A stretch of 64,000 bases of DNA from Parietichytrium sp. I65-24A (taxonomy: Eukaryota; Sar; Bigyra; Thraustochytrida; Thraustochytriidae), in contig BLSF01000064.1 of the NCBI GenBank assembly GCA_012862575.1, positions 1-64,000 on the forward strand, read 5' to 3'. Every line of letters begins with the position of its first letter. Position 1 is the stretch's first letter. A model generated the notes under the pieces. The model ran no database searches, was not told where the DNA came from, and saw only the letters and a list, made by a program, of their open reading frames with translations. Positions 1-9,274 of the stretch are shown in pieces. The position numbers and the translations under genes are program-made.

Positions 1-5
1 TGGAG

Positions 6-1547
6 ATGGAGATCGAAGATGCGATGAACGAGATCGGCTTTGGCAGAGTGCAGCTGCAGGTGATTGGAGTAGTCGGCTTGCTGCTGAGTGCGGACGCGAT
101 GGAGATGATGATTTTGTCGTTCCTTGGACCCAGCGTGGCCTGCTCTTGGGGGGTGTCCAACGAGGAGGAGGCGCTGTTGACGACTGTCGTTTTCTTCGGG
201 ATGCTCATTGGGGCGTATTCATGCGGAGTGTTAGCGGACCGGATCGGGAGAAGGCTGGCCCTGAAATACATCTCGCTTGCTTCGTTTGGCCTTGGCGTGC
301 TTAGTGCGCTGGTTCCGAATTACCCGTTGTTGTTGCTTGTGCGGGCTCTGATGGGCTTGACACTTGGCGGACTGAGCATTGCTTTCGCTTACGTCATGGA
401 GTTCTTACCCACCTCACATCGAGGCAAGTGGGGGATCTTGCTGGAGCTCTTTTGGAGTCTTGGTACCTTTGTGGAGTGCTTGCTGGCATGGGCTATCTTT
501 GGAACGTCCAACTCTGACGGCTCTTGGCGAATCCTGCTTCTCGTGAGCTCGTTTCCAGTCTTTCTGGGGTCTTTCTCCTTTTTGTTCAACGTTGTGCCCG
601 TGTCACCACGCTACTTGGCAGCTTCAGGTCGCCACGAGGAGGCGTATCAGGTTTTGCGGGAAATGGCTCGAAAAAACGGAAAAGAGTTACCCATGAACGG
701 GTATCTCAAACGGCATCATTGCGATTCAGACCAATCGAAGGGCAACCCGCTTGCAATTGTTCAGGTGCTGAAGGCTGTTTTCTCTCCGTCGTTCCGAAAG
801 CTCACCGCATTCCTGTGGTTTATCTGGTTTACAAACTCGCTCGCTTACTATGGGATCGTTCTACTTACCACGTCGCTAGCCGTCCAGGACACTAGCGAAG
901 ATGATGGCGATTCAGGAACGGTTTGCGACCCTGTGACGAATTCCCCGTTTGAAGGCTCATCCACTTTTGTACAAGTGCTGATCGCCACAGCTTCTGAACT
1001 TCCAGGTATCCTCTTGGCTGTCTTCCTGGTCGACACGATGGGTCGAAAGTTGTCACAGGCCATATGTTTTTTGGGCGCATTTTTGGCTCTTGTTATCATG
1101 TTTTTTGCGGGCCCGTCCGGAGTGTCCGACACCCTTTGCCTATTTTTTGCGCGTGCATTCATCATGTCAAGCTTTGTTCTTTTGTACGTCTATACACCAG
1201 AAGTGTACCCTACATCCATTCGCACCACTGCGTTTGGTCTTTCGATATCGTTTAGCCGATTTGGCGGGATGGTCGCTCCATTTGTTGGAGAGGATATGGT
1301 GGAACGCGGCGACCGTCAGGAAGCCATCTTCGTGTTCGCCCTGCTCATCGGAGTTGCAACTGTCGCAGCACTCATGCTCCCCGTGGAAACAAGCGGTGCC
1401 AGTCTCAAGGACACTACCGAGGAATTCGATGACGAAATCTCACAGGGTCGCTCTGGCGTCGTTCAGGGCGAGGAACCTTCTCGCATGCGGACAAACTCCG
1501 AAGGGCTCGGGCCGGACATGCAAACTGTGGAGCTGTCACGCATCTGA
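6..1547 (+). CDS. SVOP/SV2-like major facilitator transporter
   Basis: A 12-helix MFS transporter of the sugar-porter/SV2-related (SVOP) branch, expected in the plasma membrane or an endomembrane; substrate unknown. The N-terminus contains IGFGRVQLQ and ADAMEMMILSFLGP, a hallmark of SVOP-like proteins. The loop 2-3 signature with D78-R79-x-G81-R82-R83 is present, followed by EFLPTSHRG near residue 132, a SPRYLAASGR segment near 200 (the PESPR-like mid-loop motif) and TPEVYPTSIRT in the second half. About 513 residues is normal for the family. The frame is open to the window edge, so the ATG at 6 may be internal and the true N-terminus may lie to the left. The acidic C-terminal tail is hydrophilic and unconserved in appearance. 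Family assignment is secure; orthology to animal SVOP is inference. Confidence 0.88.
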   Translation: MEIEDAMNEIGFGRVQLQVIGVVGLLLSADAMEMMILSFLGPSVACSWGVSNEEEALLTTVVFFGMLIGAYSCGVLADRIGRRLALKYISLASFGLGVLSALVPNYPLLLLVRALMGLTLGGLSIAFAYVMEFLPTSHRGKWGILLELFWSLGTFVECLLAWAIFGTSNSDGSWRILLLVSSFPVFLGSFSFLFNVVPVSPRYLAASGRHEEAYQVLREMARKNGKELPMNGYLKRHHCDSDQSKGNPLAIVQVLKAVFSPSFRKLTAFLWFIWFTNSLAYYGIVLLTTSLAVQDTSEDDGDSGTVCDPVTNSPFEGSSTFVQVLIATASELPGILLAVFLVDTMGRKLSQAICFLGAFLALVIMFFAGPSGVSDTLCLFFARAFIMSSFVLLYVYTPEVYPTSIRTTAFGLSISFSRFGGMVAPFVGEDMVERGDRQEAIFVFALLIGVATVAALMLPVETSGASLKDTTEEFDDEISQGRSGVVQGEEPSRMRTNSEGLGPDMQTVELSRI

Positions 1548-2006
1548 GCCCTACAAAGTTAGCTAATCACTTTCGACTGTCCAACTCTTCAACCACCTGG
1601 TGTGTACTCTTTTTCCTTCCAGCATCGAACCTTGTCTCTGCATTCGATCCTTTAATTCGGTTCCGGATGCACCATCGATTAATTGTAAGCGAAACCAATG
1701 CATTCACAGGCAATTCCAAGTGTCAAGTTCAACTCCATCATAACCGCTCGTGTACGCGAAATGTCTAGCAACTAGTAGATCTTGGATTAGATTGAGCACA
1801 AGCAAGATAGAAATGTGAGGAAGATGTACAGACGCGTGCAGGTCGTGGCCAACGGAGACAGCCGCGAGAGCCATAGTTGCGAGGCAATTGCGACGGCTCA
1901 CTGCAGTTTCACCCTCGTCTCTGGAATACAAGTTGCTGAGGCGCACAACGAATAGAGCAGAAATAGATAGTTAGATATCGAGAGAGAGGCTGCGAATAGT
2001 GGGACG
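1548..2006. other. intergenic, likely GRASP promoter and leader
   Basis: No credible coding frame. A short GA-rich patch (about 1976-1988) sits just upstream of the GRASP start. Nothing else is recognised. Confidence 0.5.
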
Positions 2007-3155
2007 ATGCAGCACGCAAGCGGGATGGCGAGCAGCTCCGGGGGCGGGTTTCTGCTGCCGTCATTCTCGTCATCGAACGACAGCACAGGGTCGGGATTTG
2101 AAGGCGGGTGGAACGAGACGTTCAAGAATAAACTTGGGTACGGTTACAGGATTCTAAGAGTGCAGAAAGGGTCGCCGTTAGGAAAGCATGGGCTCGTGCC
2201 TTGGTTTGATTTCATCGTTCGCGCAGCGGCAGTGGACTTGGTGTCCGAGACGCTGGCCGACTGGAAGGAGCAAGCATTTTCTGACGTGATTCGCGCTCAC
2301 GAGGACAAGACGCTGCGGTTGACTTTGTACAATTGCAAGAATAAAACGCTGCGAAATATAGTCTTCACACCAAGGAGAGGATGGGGCAAAGCCAAAAAAG
2401 GACAGGAAGCAAAAGATCGCGGCCTTACTGGTCTGACGGTGTCGTACGACTACTTCACAGACGCCATCAGGCACGTGGTCCACGTCTTAGACGTCCAAGC
2501 AAACTCTCCTGCCCACGAAGCTGGACTACAGTCAAAGAGCGATTATCTCCTTGGGACGCTGCACGGCTTGCCATTCAGAAATAGCGCGGAACTAATCTCT
2601 TGCGTCAGGCAGAGCCTCAACAAGCCTTTGTACGTGTTCGTGTACTCAAGTATTGGCGATACCGTGAGAATTGCGCAGATTGTACCCACAAGTGATTGGC
2701 CTGGGGAAGGGCTCCTGGGGTGCGACATTGGCATAGGTCAGAGTCATAATATTCCTGCGGACTGCAGGGAAACTATTGGAGCGTTTCGCCCACCTGTTGC
2801 GAGGTTATGGAAAGTGAGCAGTGCTGACATGGATTTTGACGAGGACCCCGAGAGCCTGAAAATTACCCATCGCCCTGCGTCATCTCGCAGATTTCAGCAC
2901 GACGTCAAAACAGATCTTGGATTTGGCCAGCTTCTTGGTCGTAGTTCTGGAGGCAAGGCGGTTATTGAACTTGACTGGAAACTCGCAAATGGCGCAACCG
3001 TGCTCTCTTTTTGCCAACCGAACAGCTATGTAAAATTGCCTGTGCTTAGCAAAAAGATGCCTCGTTTCGAGTCGAGCAGCGCAAGCAATGCACCGCCTCA
3101 GCCAGATCCTTCCAATCCACCGGCGGCGATAGCTTCCAATGGGCCTGCAGCTTGA
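2007..3155 (+). CDS. GORASP: Golgi reassembly-stacking protein (GRASP55/65, Grh1)
   Basis: A peripheral Golgi protein of the GRASP family, involved in cisternal tethering, ribbon organisation and unconventional secretion. The GRASP region has two PDZ-like halves at about residues 44-125 and 140-240. The first carries the family hallmark GYRILRVQKGSP followed by the PWFDFIV block; the second has VLDVQANSPAHEAGL and ends with the GLLGCDIGIG block. After about residue 250 the chain is variable and proline/serine-rich, as in the SPR tail of the family. Human GRASPs start MG and are N-myristoylated on Gly2. Here the start reads MQHASGMASSSGG, and neither this Met nor Met7 is followed by glycine, so membrane attachment probably uses another device, as in yeast Grh1. 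At 382 residues the length is typical. The start at 2007 is the first ATG after the GA-rich leader. Confidence 0.93.
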   Translation: MQHASGMASSSGGGFLLPSFSSSNDSTGSGFEGGWNETFKNKLGYGYRILRVQKGSPLGKHGLVPWFDFIVRAAAVDLVSETLADWKEQAFSDVIRAHEDKTLRLTLYNCKNKTLRNIVFTPRRGWGKAKKGQEAKDRGLTGLTVSYDYFTDAIRHVVHVLDVQANSPAHEAGLQSKSDYLLGTLHGLPFRNSAELISCVRQSLNKPLYVFVYSSIGDTVRIAQIVPTSDWPGEGLLGCDIGIGQSHNIPADCRETIGAFRPPVARLWKVSSADMDFDEDPESLKITHRPASSRRFQHDVKTDLGFGQLLGRSSGGKAVIELDWKLANGATVLSFCQPNSYVKLPVLSKKMPRFESSSASNAPPQPDPSNPPAAIASNGPAA

Positions 3156-4331
3156 ATCTCGAATTGAAAAGCAGATCATTACACCATTGTCCTTTAGAAA
3201 AACACACCCCATTCTTTTTTTTCACAGTCAAGCTAAATCTTTTGTTCGCCAATCGCAGCGCACACTTCGCTGCGCGTACATACGCACATCAGAGTCAGGC
3301 TGTTCGGGGAGTTCGGGGGTCCGGAGCTACAAGCCACCGCCGCACATTTTCTTTCCTTTTCCACACCTTCCACACTACCACTTTCGGAAGCCGTACACTC
3401 CTCGGCCTTCGTGACGTACTCCGCATGCGCTAGTAGGAGACGATGTCGATCGGGCATTCTCTCCGATTCTCCCATCGCAGGAATCGCAAGCGAGCATCGA
3501 CGATAAGGGCAGGAAATTCACAGGTCAACAATCAAAGCAAACCACCCTCCGCTATAACTTAATAAACTACAGCATCTTCTGCTCTGACCATTTGCACAAT
3601 TCTGAAGTCTGCAGAAACGAAATGGAATTACAAACGACCTCCGAGGAAACACGTTCCCGCACTTCGGTTCAGGTCATTTAAAAGAAGAAATACTCTATCA
3701 GTAGCTTGCGTTTATTTCCACGCCCTCTCGATGACTGTGATGTGAGTCCTCCTTACCTTATCACTCATTCCGACAAGCGCAAAGCGGCGATCGAGACCTC
3801 CGGCCGAGCGATTTTGTACCACGTCACAAACATCCCTTCGTTACTGGCTCTTACGTCACTATGCTCCTCCGTTACGTGCACTCATCTTACCACTCACTCA
3901 TATCCGGCCACCTTCCTACAAATAATCCTTATCACAGACATAGCATTTTGAGTCTACCCTGTCCAGTAGCATCTGATGTATCTTTCACCTTTTAAGCATC
4001 ACTCTAGAAGAACACTAGAAACTCAGTAATTTGCGATGACCTGGGTCGGGTAGGCCTCTCTACTATGAACCGCTAAGAAAGTGAGGGGACTGAGACGGTC
4101 CAGGCTAGCACGAGCACTAGAGTATCTCGTGAGAGCACAACCTGTATATCCTGTGCCATGAAATGCCATGAAAGATGAAAGATGATGGAAGATGATGGGA
4201 GATGAAAGAAGGTCTGAGAGCATTGGGCAAACCCTGAATAGAGCGCGGGGATTTGAGGCAAGTGAGCAAGTGTCTGCAGTTTCAAAGACGGAGAGAAGAG
4301 AGAGATAAATAGATAGAAGAGAGAGAGAGAT
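3156..4331. other. intergenic region before fumarylacetoacetase
   Basis: About 1.2 kb without a convincing gene. Short open frames are present, but their composition is not protein-like. The right part (about 4160-4340) holds ATGAAAGATGATGG-type short repeats grading into a GA-rich tract (4290-4340) directly before the fumarylacetoacetase start, probably its 5' leader. Confidence 0.5.
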
Positions 4332-4382
4332 ATGGGAGAGAGCGGGAACGAGGCAAAGCGAGCACGGATTGATATTGGCACG

Positions 4383-5813
4383 ATGAAGAGTTTTATCGAA
4401 GTGTCCCCGGAGTCGCACTTTCCGATCCAGAACCTGCCATACGGAGTGTTCAGGCCAAGGTGAGTTGGGAACATGGGGCGATGTCCTGAGAGGGAGCGAG
4501 AGCATGGCTTGAATGTGTGTGCTGACGATGGGATTTTGGTCGTGGACAGTGCCTCGGACGCACCTCGCTGCGGTGTGGCGCTTGGAGACTATGTGGTGGA
4601 TCTCTCGGTCCTCGCTGAGGCAGGGATCTTCTCTGGCTTTGACAGCAGCTGCTTTGCTGAGCCAACGTTAAACACGTTCATGGGCCTGGGCAAAGGCGCA
4701 TGGAAGGCTACTCGCGAGACCCTCCAGCGGGTACTGTCTGCTGACGACGCCACCATTAGGGATAATGAGGAGCTCCGTTCAAAAGCTCTCATCTCTCGCA
4801 GCCAGGTGGTCATGGAGCTTCCAGCAAAGATCGGAGACTACACTGACTTTTACGCTTCAAGGCAACATGCTACAAACGTGGGAATCATGTTTCGCGGCAA
4901 GGAGAACGCCCTGATGCCTAACTGGTTGCACCTACCAGTAGGTTACCATGGCCGGGCATCCTCGATCGTCCTCTCTGGAACCGAGGTTCGCCGTCCATGC
5001 GGCCAGCTCCAGAAGGACGCGGAGGACCCTTCGAAGGGTTCGGACTATGGCCCATGCAAGCTCTTGGACTTTGAGCTCGAGATGGTAAGTAAATTTCGCA
5101 CGCTCGTATCACAAACTGATTGCTAACTCAACTGCATTGTAAAGGGTGTATTTGTCGGACCTGGCAACAAACTGGGCGAGCCGATCGATATCCGCAAAGC
5201 CGATGACCACATTTTTGGCTTTGTGTTGCTTAACGACTGGAGCGCGCGTGATATTCAGAAATGGGAATACGTTCCTCTCGGACCTTTCGGAGCAAAGAAC
5301 TTTGCAAGCACCATCTCTCCTTGGGTGGTGACCCCAGACGCCTTGGAGCCTTTTCGCGCTGCAACCACTGCTGGAAAGCAGGAGAACCCAGAGCCACTTC
5401 CATACTTGCGCGAGCCAGGCTACAGCACTTACGATATCGACTTGCGCGTCGCTCTGCAGGCTGAGGACATTGGCGAGGAGCCATTCGAAATCACGCACTC
5501 CAACTACAAGTGCATGTACTGGACACACCGCCAGCAGCTGGCACACCATACCGTCACCGGTTGCAACATGAATCCTGGAGACCTTCTCGGCTCTGGAACT
5601 ATCAGTGGCGATGAGGAAGGCTCCTACGGAAGCATGCTCGAATTGTGCTGGAAAGGAACCAAGCCAATCAAGATCAAGGAGGGTGTTGAGCGCAAGTTCA
5701 TCAAGGACGGAGACAATGTTATTATCACCGGAGTCTGCCATGGCGACGGATTTAAAGTCGGCTTTGGAACTTGCGAAGGCAAGATTACCCCGGCCAAACC
5801 ATTCACTTTGTAA
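4383..5813 (+). CDS. FAH: fumarylacetoacetase, three exons
   Basis: Catalyses the last step of tyrosine catabolism: fumarylacetoacetate + water to fumarate + acetoacetate, in the cytosol. Exons by eye are 4383-4459, 4550-5084 and 5145-5813, giving 426 residues, close to the roughly 420 of animal enzymes. Exon 1 encodes [15 protein letters not shown] and NLPYGVF, matching the human N-terminus. An in-frame ATG at 4332 would add 17 residues. Family active-site residues are visible: Asp in YTDFY, the catalytic His in SRQHATN, Arg in GIMFRG, Tyr in PVGYHGR, the Glu pair in LLDFELEM, Asp in NDWSARD, and the Gln and Lys following in IQKWEY and GAKNF. Both intron boundaries fall exactly where homology requires. 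This is the only clearly spliced gene in the window. Its 3' end converges on the MDM1-like gene, 163 bases away. Confidence 0.95.
4460..4549 (+). other. spliceosomal intron 1 of FAH (90 nt)
   Basis: GTGAGT donor and GGACAG acceptor. Phase 2 joining rebuilds a Ser codon (AG|T) and restores the conserved NLPYGVF to CGVALGD continuity. Reading without splicing gives a non-homologous N-terminus. Confidence 0.88.
5085..5144 (+). other. spliceosomal intron 2 of FAH (60 nt)
   Basis: GTAAGT donor, TTGTAAAG acceptor and a good branch-point candidate TGCTAAC about 20 nt before the acceptor. Phase 0; joins FELEM to GVFVGPGN exactly as in the family. It also contains an in-frame stop if retained. Confidence 0.93.
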
Positions 5814-5976
5814 GCCTTATTATAAAAGATTTTTGAAACGCATGAAAAGTTTCCCCTAAGGTTCGGTGGAACCGGTCCGACCGGGCATGGCACATGTGCG
5901 ATTGTCTCTCAAGAAAAAAGAAATTAGAATGGGTGAATGCAAAATCGCCGGCATTAAGCCTCACGCTGGTGGTCTC

Positions 5977-8220
5977 TTATTTTGCATATGACATTTGATA
6001 GGTCGTCTTTGGGGTTTGGAAATAGTTTCCATACGGTGTAAATCGCATGTTTCTCGTTAAAGGATTCAGGTCCTGCCAGAGCCTATATCCAGAGTTTCTC
6101 CACCAATTCAGGTTTCTTTGGCTTTCCCTCGCCAAAAGTTCTTCGTGAGTTGGTGAGACTGGCTTCTTCTCCCCCTCCCTGACGACCACGGGAGCAGCAG
6201 GCGGGGCTCGTTTTACAGAGATCGGAGACGTTTTCGCAGCCAGCACTGGAGGTTGAATGATGGCCGCAGAAGTATGAGGCTCGGGAAGTGTGTCTGCCAT
6301 TACAGGAGCAGATGGCTCTACAGCTAGTTTCTCGGAGGGAAGTCCACCAAATTCTGGTGCAGGCAGTTCAGGATCCACGAAAACCGCAGGTGCACCCGGC
6401 ACGACCGCCGGATTTGGCACCACTTCCAATGTTGGAGTCGGGTCCACTCGGACTGCCCTCGGTTCCACGAGAGGCAGAGAGCGTTTGGCGTCCCGCAGAA
6501 ACCTCTTACTTCGGTAACGCTGGCCGGGAACTTTTTTTGCCGGATCAGCAAAGGCGGCCATGTGCTCGGTTCTTGGAACGTACCCAGGGTTAATTTCCGC
6601 CTTGAATAAGACGTGCTTATGACCTGCAATTTCAGGCTCTAGCGAGTAGGCAGGTTTTAGAGCGTTCTTTCTGGCCATTTCCGCAGCAGCCAGGGCCAGA
6701 CGAGCATCAACTTGGGCTTGATCGAATCCACAAAATTGGCCTTCGTACTCGGTGACGAGCCCTGGTTTCATGTCTGTCTCATCGATCACGGGGACTGGCT
6801 CCTTTTTCTTTTCAATCCTAACAGCCGGGGGGATATGGTCAAACTCGACGTTGTATTCACTCACTGCGTTTGGTGAAGTGTAAATCGGCTGTGTCTGTGG
6901 CGCAGGAGTGAACCCTTCTTCTAGCATCCCTGTTTGTCCCGACCTCCCGGACAAATCGAATCGGTCGTGGTACTCTGACGTCAATTTACCGAACGCAAAG
7001 TTTTTCTGGAAGTTCTTCCGCTGTTTAATCTTGTCCTCTTCAGGGTCCATCGTAACCTGCTTTGCAACTCGACGGCGAACAAGCTTTGCCTCCTCCATCG
7101 CGATTTTGTCCTCCTTCTCCTTCTCGTGTATCTCCTGCTCTTCTTTCGTGACAAATGCAGCGCGATGTTCACTAATTGGTTTTTCAGGAAGGTACGCTGG
7201 GACATGTTTTGGGTCTAGCACAGTATCGTGCATCGATTTCCAGTGAGATTTGCCGGCAGCCCGCTGGTTTTCTGCCGACTGGACTTCTGCATCCGAAAAT
7301 GGCTTGAAAGAGGCCATATGTACAGTTTTTAGATCGCCACGGATCTTATGATCTTCTTCGAGGGATTCAGCGCGCAGTGCCTCGGGGCTCTTGAATTTCG
7401 CATCGTATTCTGACACAAAGTCTGGTATCCCATGGTCAACAGCAAAGAGTCGGTCCATCTCCTCCTGGAATTTCGCTCGGAGCTTGGCTACGTCTACGGG
7501 CTGAAGCTCCGGTGCAGGTGGCTCCAGTGTCCCGATTTGCAACGAGTCCATTGGCTTTGGTGCCAACATTGCAGGCAACGCGTGCGGATCAACAAAGCGC
7601 TCATCTGTTTCACTACAAGCCGGAGCCGGGATGCCCTCCACTTGACCCCATGGCACGCCGCCTTCTACCACCGGCTGGACTACAGAGTTGTTTACAATTT
7701 TGTTCCCTGCAGCCTTTCTCAGTGGTGGCTTGACGTGCTTTTTGTGTGACCACTTTTTATCTTGAAAGAACGAATGCCCGAAGGTCATGCGCGACATGGC
7801 CATCTCCTCCTCTGGCGTTGGCTGGTGAATCTCTGACCCCCACCAGAACAGCCTCTCTTGTGGCACGCAAGCTGGCTCACGAGCCGCGTAAGCTTCAACT
7901 GGATACCCCGGATAGGCCATGTCATACTCCGACTTGGCTCCGCGAAGCCCTGTGCCCGGGATCTGTGCAAAGATTTGATCAAACTCGCCACGCATCGCGC
8001 AAACTTCGCCGGGCACTTTCACGGGCGCGCTTGGGAGGGGGTCAGCTTTCGCGGCATCGAGGTTTGGGTCTCTGCCTTGCAAGTCTCGGAGTCCTTCGGG
8101 GAACGCAGTTCTCACGGAACTCACTGTGCGCCGACCCAGTCCATCATCGACGATTTGCACAGCAGCCGCTCTGTTCGCGCCCGGTGCAAAGAACACGGGC
8201 GTCTTCGTCGTCCCTGCCAT
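5977..8220 (-). CDS. MDM1-like microtubule/centriole protein with SEYxxxF repeats
   Basis: A 747-residue proline- and lysine-rich protein with no enzyme domain. It carries dispersed short motifs of the form [ST]E[YH]xxxF at about residues 97, 270 (SEYDAKF), 350 (SEHRAAF), 415 (SEYHDRF), 454 (SEYNVEF), 490 (TEYEGQF) and 551 (TEHMAAF). Repeated SEY-x-F motifs are the hallmark of MDM1, a microtubule-binding centriolar protein, and similar short motifs occur in axonemal SAXO/MIP-type proteins. The C-terminus is rich in aromatic residues (NLNWWRNSGYRLWQDLNP) and ends with paired Tyr/Gln motifs. The start is the ATG at 8220; an upstream TTG extension has no support. Role in centriole or flagellar microtubule stabilisation is inferred from the repeat pattern. 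A conserved protist microtubule inner protein is the main alternative. Confidence 0.6.
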   Translation of the reverse strand: MAGTTKTPVFFAPGANRAAAVQIVDDGLGRRTVSSVRTAFPEGLRDLQGRDPNLDAAKADPLPSAPVKVPGEVCAMRGEFDQIFAQIPGTGLRGAKSEYDMAYPGYPVEAYAAREPACVPQERLFWWGSEIHQPTPEEEMAMSRMTFGHSFFQDKKWSHKKHVKPPLRKAAGNKIVNNSVVQPVVEGGVPWGQVEGIPAPACSETDERFVDPHALPAMLAPKPMDSLQIGTLEPPAPELQPVDVAKLRAKFQEEMDRLFAVDHGIPDFVSEYDAKFKSPEALRAESLEEDHKIRGDLKTVHMASFKPFSDAEVQSAENQRAAGKSHWKSMHDTVLDPKHVPAYLPEKPISEHRAAFVTKEEQEIHEKEKEDKIAMEEAKLVRRRVAKQVTMDPEEDKIKQRKNFQKNFAFGKLTSEYHDRFDLSGRSGQTGMLEEGFTPAPQTQPIYTSPNAVSEYNVEFDHIPPAVRIEKKKEPVPVIDETDMKPGLVTEYEGQFCGFDQAQVDARLALAAAEMARKNALKPAYSLEPEIAGHKHVLFKAEINPGYVPRTEHMAAFADPAKKVPGQRYRSKRFLRDAKRSLPLVEPRAVRVDPTPTLEVVPNPAVVPGAPAVFVDPELPAPEFGGLPSEKLAVEPSAPVMADTLPEPHTSAAIIQPPVLAAKTSPISVKRAPPAAPVVVREGEKKPVSPTHEELLARESQRNLNWWRNSGYRLWQDLNPLTRNMRFTPYGNYFQTPKTTYQMSYAK

Positions 8221-9274
8221 GTGCAACGAGCACTTTGATCCCTCCCAGTATCCGACGCCGCCACAATCAGTTTTGGATCTTGTCCCACAAGGTTATTTTC
8301 ACCACTCACTTGCAGAGACGATCAAACAATACCTGCCGCCAACAGGCTGATGCACGCGAACAGAGCTGGTCTTTTTGTCGGGATCTTCACGCTTCGAGAT
8401 CGCAACACTGTCACTTTCCACTTGCTCTTTCTGACAATTGTTCAATTTGGCAAAGTTGAGCACGGTGGTTGAGGTGCGTTGCGTTGGGGGAGGAAAAAAC
8501 TTGTGAATCAAAATCAAAATCTGGAACCCACTCTCAGTGCGGGTTCTTGTGCGAAGAACCCGATTTGAAAGTGTTTGGCGATGTTGGCTAGCCTACTCCG
8601 CCGCTAGAAGCTAGGATAGGGTAAATGTCTTACCAGATTTCCATAACGGTAGTTGGAGAGGAATGGTGGGAATAAGCAGTATTAGCTAGGTTTGTAGCCT
8701 GGACTATGAAGCTCAGAGAAGCTCTTTTCTGTGGTTCACTAGTGTATTAGGGACAACAAGAGCATCCCATGCTAAGGTTTTGGGTAGTGTGAGTGTGCCT
8801 GCATTCACGTCTGGTGCGGGAGTTGGGTGAAGCTGTCGCACACCTCTTTTCCCTCACATATTGATAGCGCGACCCAATACGTTCGGCTATCCTTAGCCCT
8901 TGAAAAAAAAAAAAGGAGAGCAGGGAAAGAGACATGCAAGTTGCAAAACAGTGCTCCTCGCAGTGAAGGAGTCTCCAAAATCCAACGCATTTTTTGGCTT
9001 ATTTTTCCCGAAATTCGTACAAAAGCAGAGATGACTACTATGGTTTCGGGTGGTTCACATTTAGTCGGAGCGTCGGAAAAGTTTTATTTCCACTACTAGT
9101 GTTAATAGTTTGCCTAGTAGTCAGGAAACGGAAAGAAAATTAGTGTGCGAATTGCGGGGTGCTCCTCTTCCGTTTCCTGTGAATTTTCTCTGAGATCTCT
9201 TTCTCCTGTGACGTGTTTCGTCCGTTGCAAGGCAGCACTTACTGTTGAACTACCGCGAATGCCGTGCCAGGCAC
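8221..9274. other. gene-poor region
   Basis: No credible gene. It contains a perfect hairpin at 8540-8562 (listed separately) and an A-rich tract near 8900. The left part is presumably the promoter of the MDM1-like gene. Confidence 0.5.
8540..8562. repeat. dispersed hairpin, copy 1
   Basis: Perfect 9-bp inverted repeat CGGGTTCTT / AAGAACCCG around the 5-nt loop GTGCG. The same stem with a different 5-nt loop recurs at 44576-44602. It is not in a coding region, and its function is unknown. Confidence 0.7.

Noticed and set aside
5109-5741. 210-codon open frame antisense to fumarylacetoacetase
   Set aside because: Lies fully over the conserved FAH exons 2-3 and intron, and has no recognisable domain; shadow frame.
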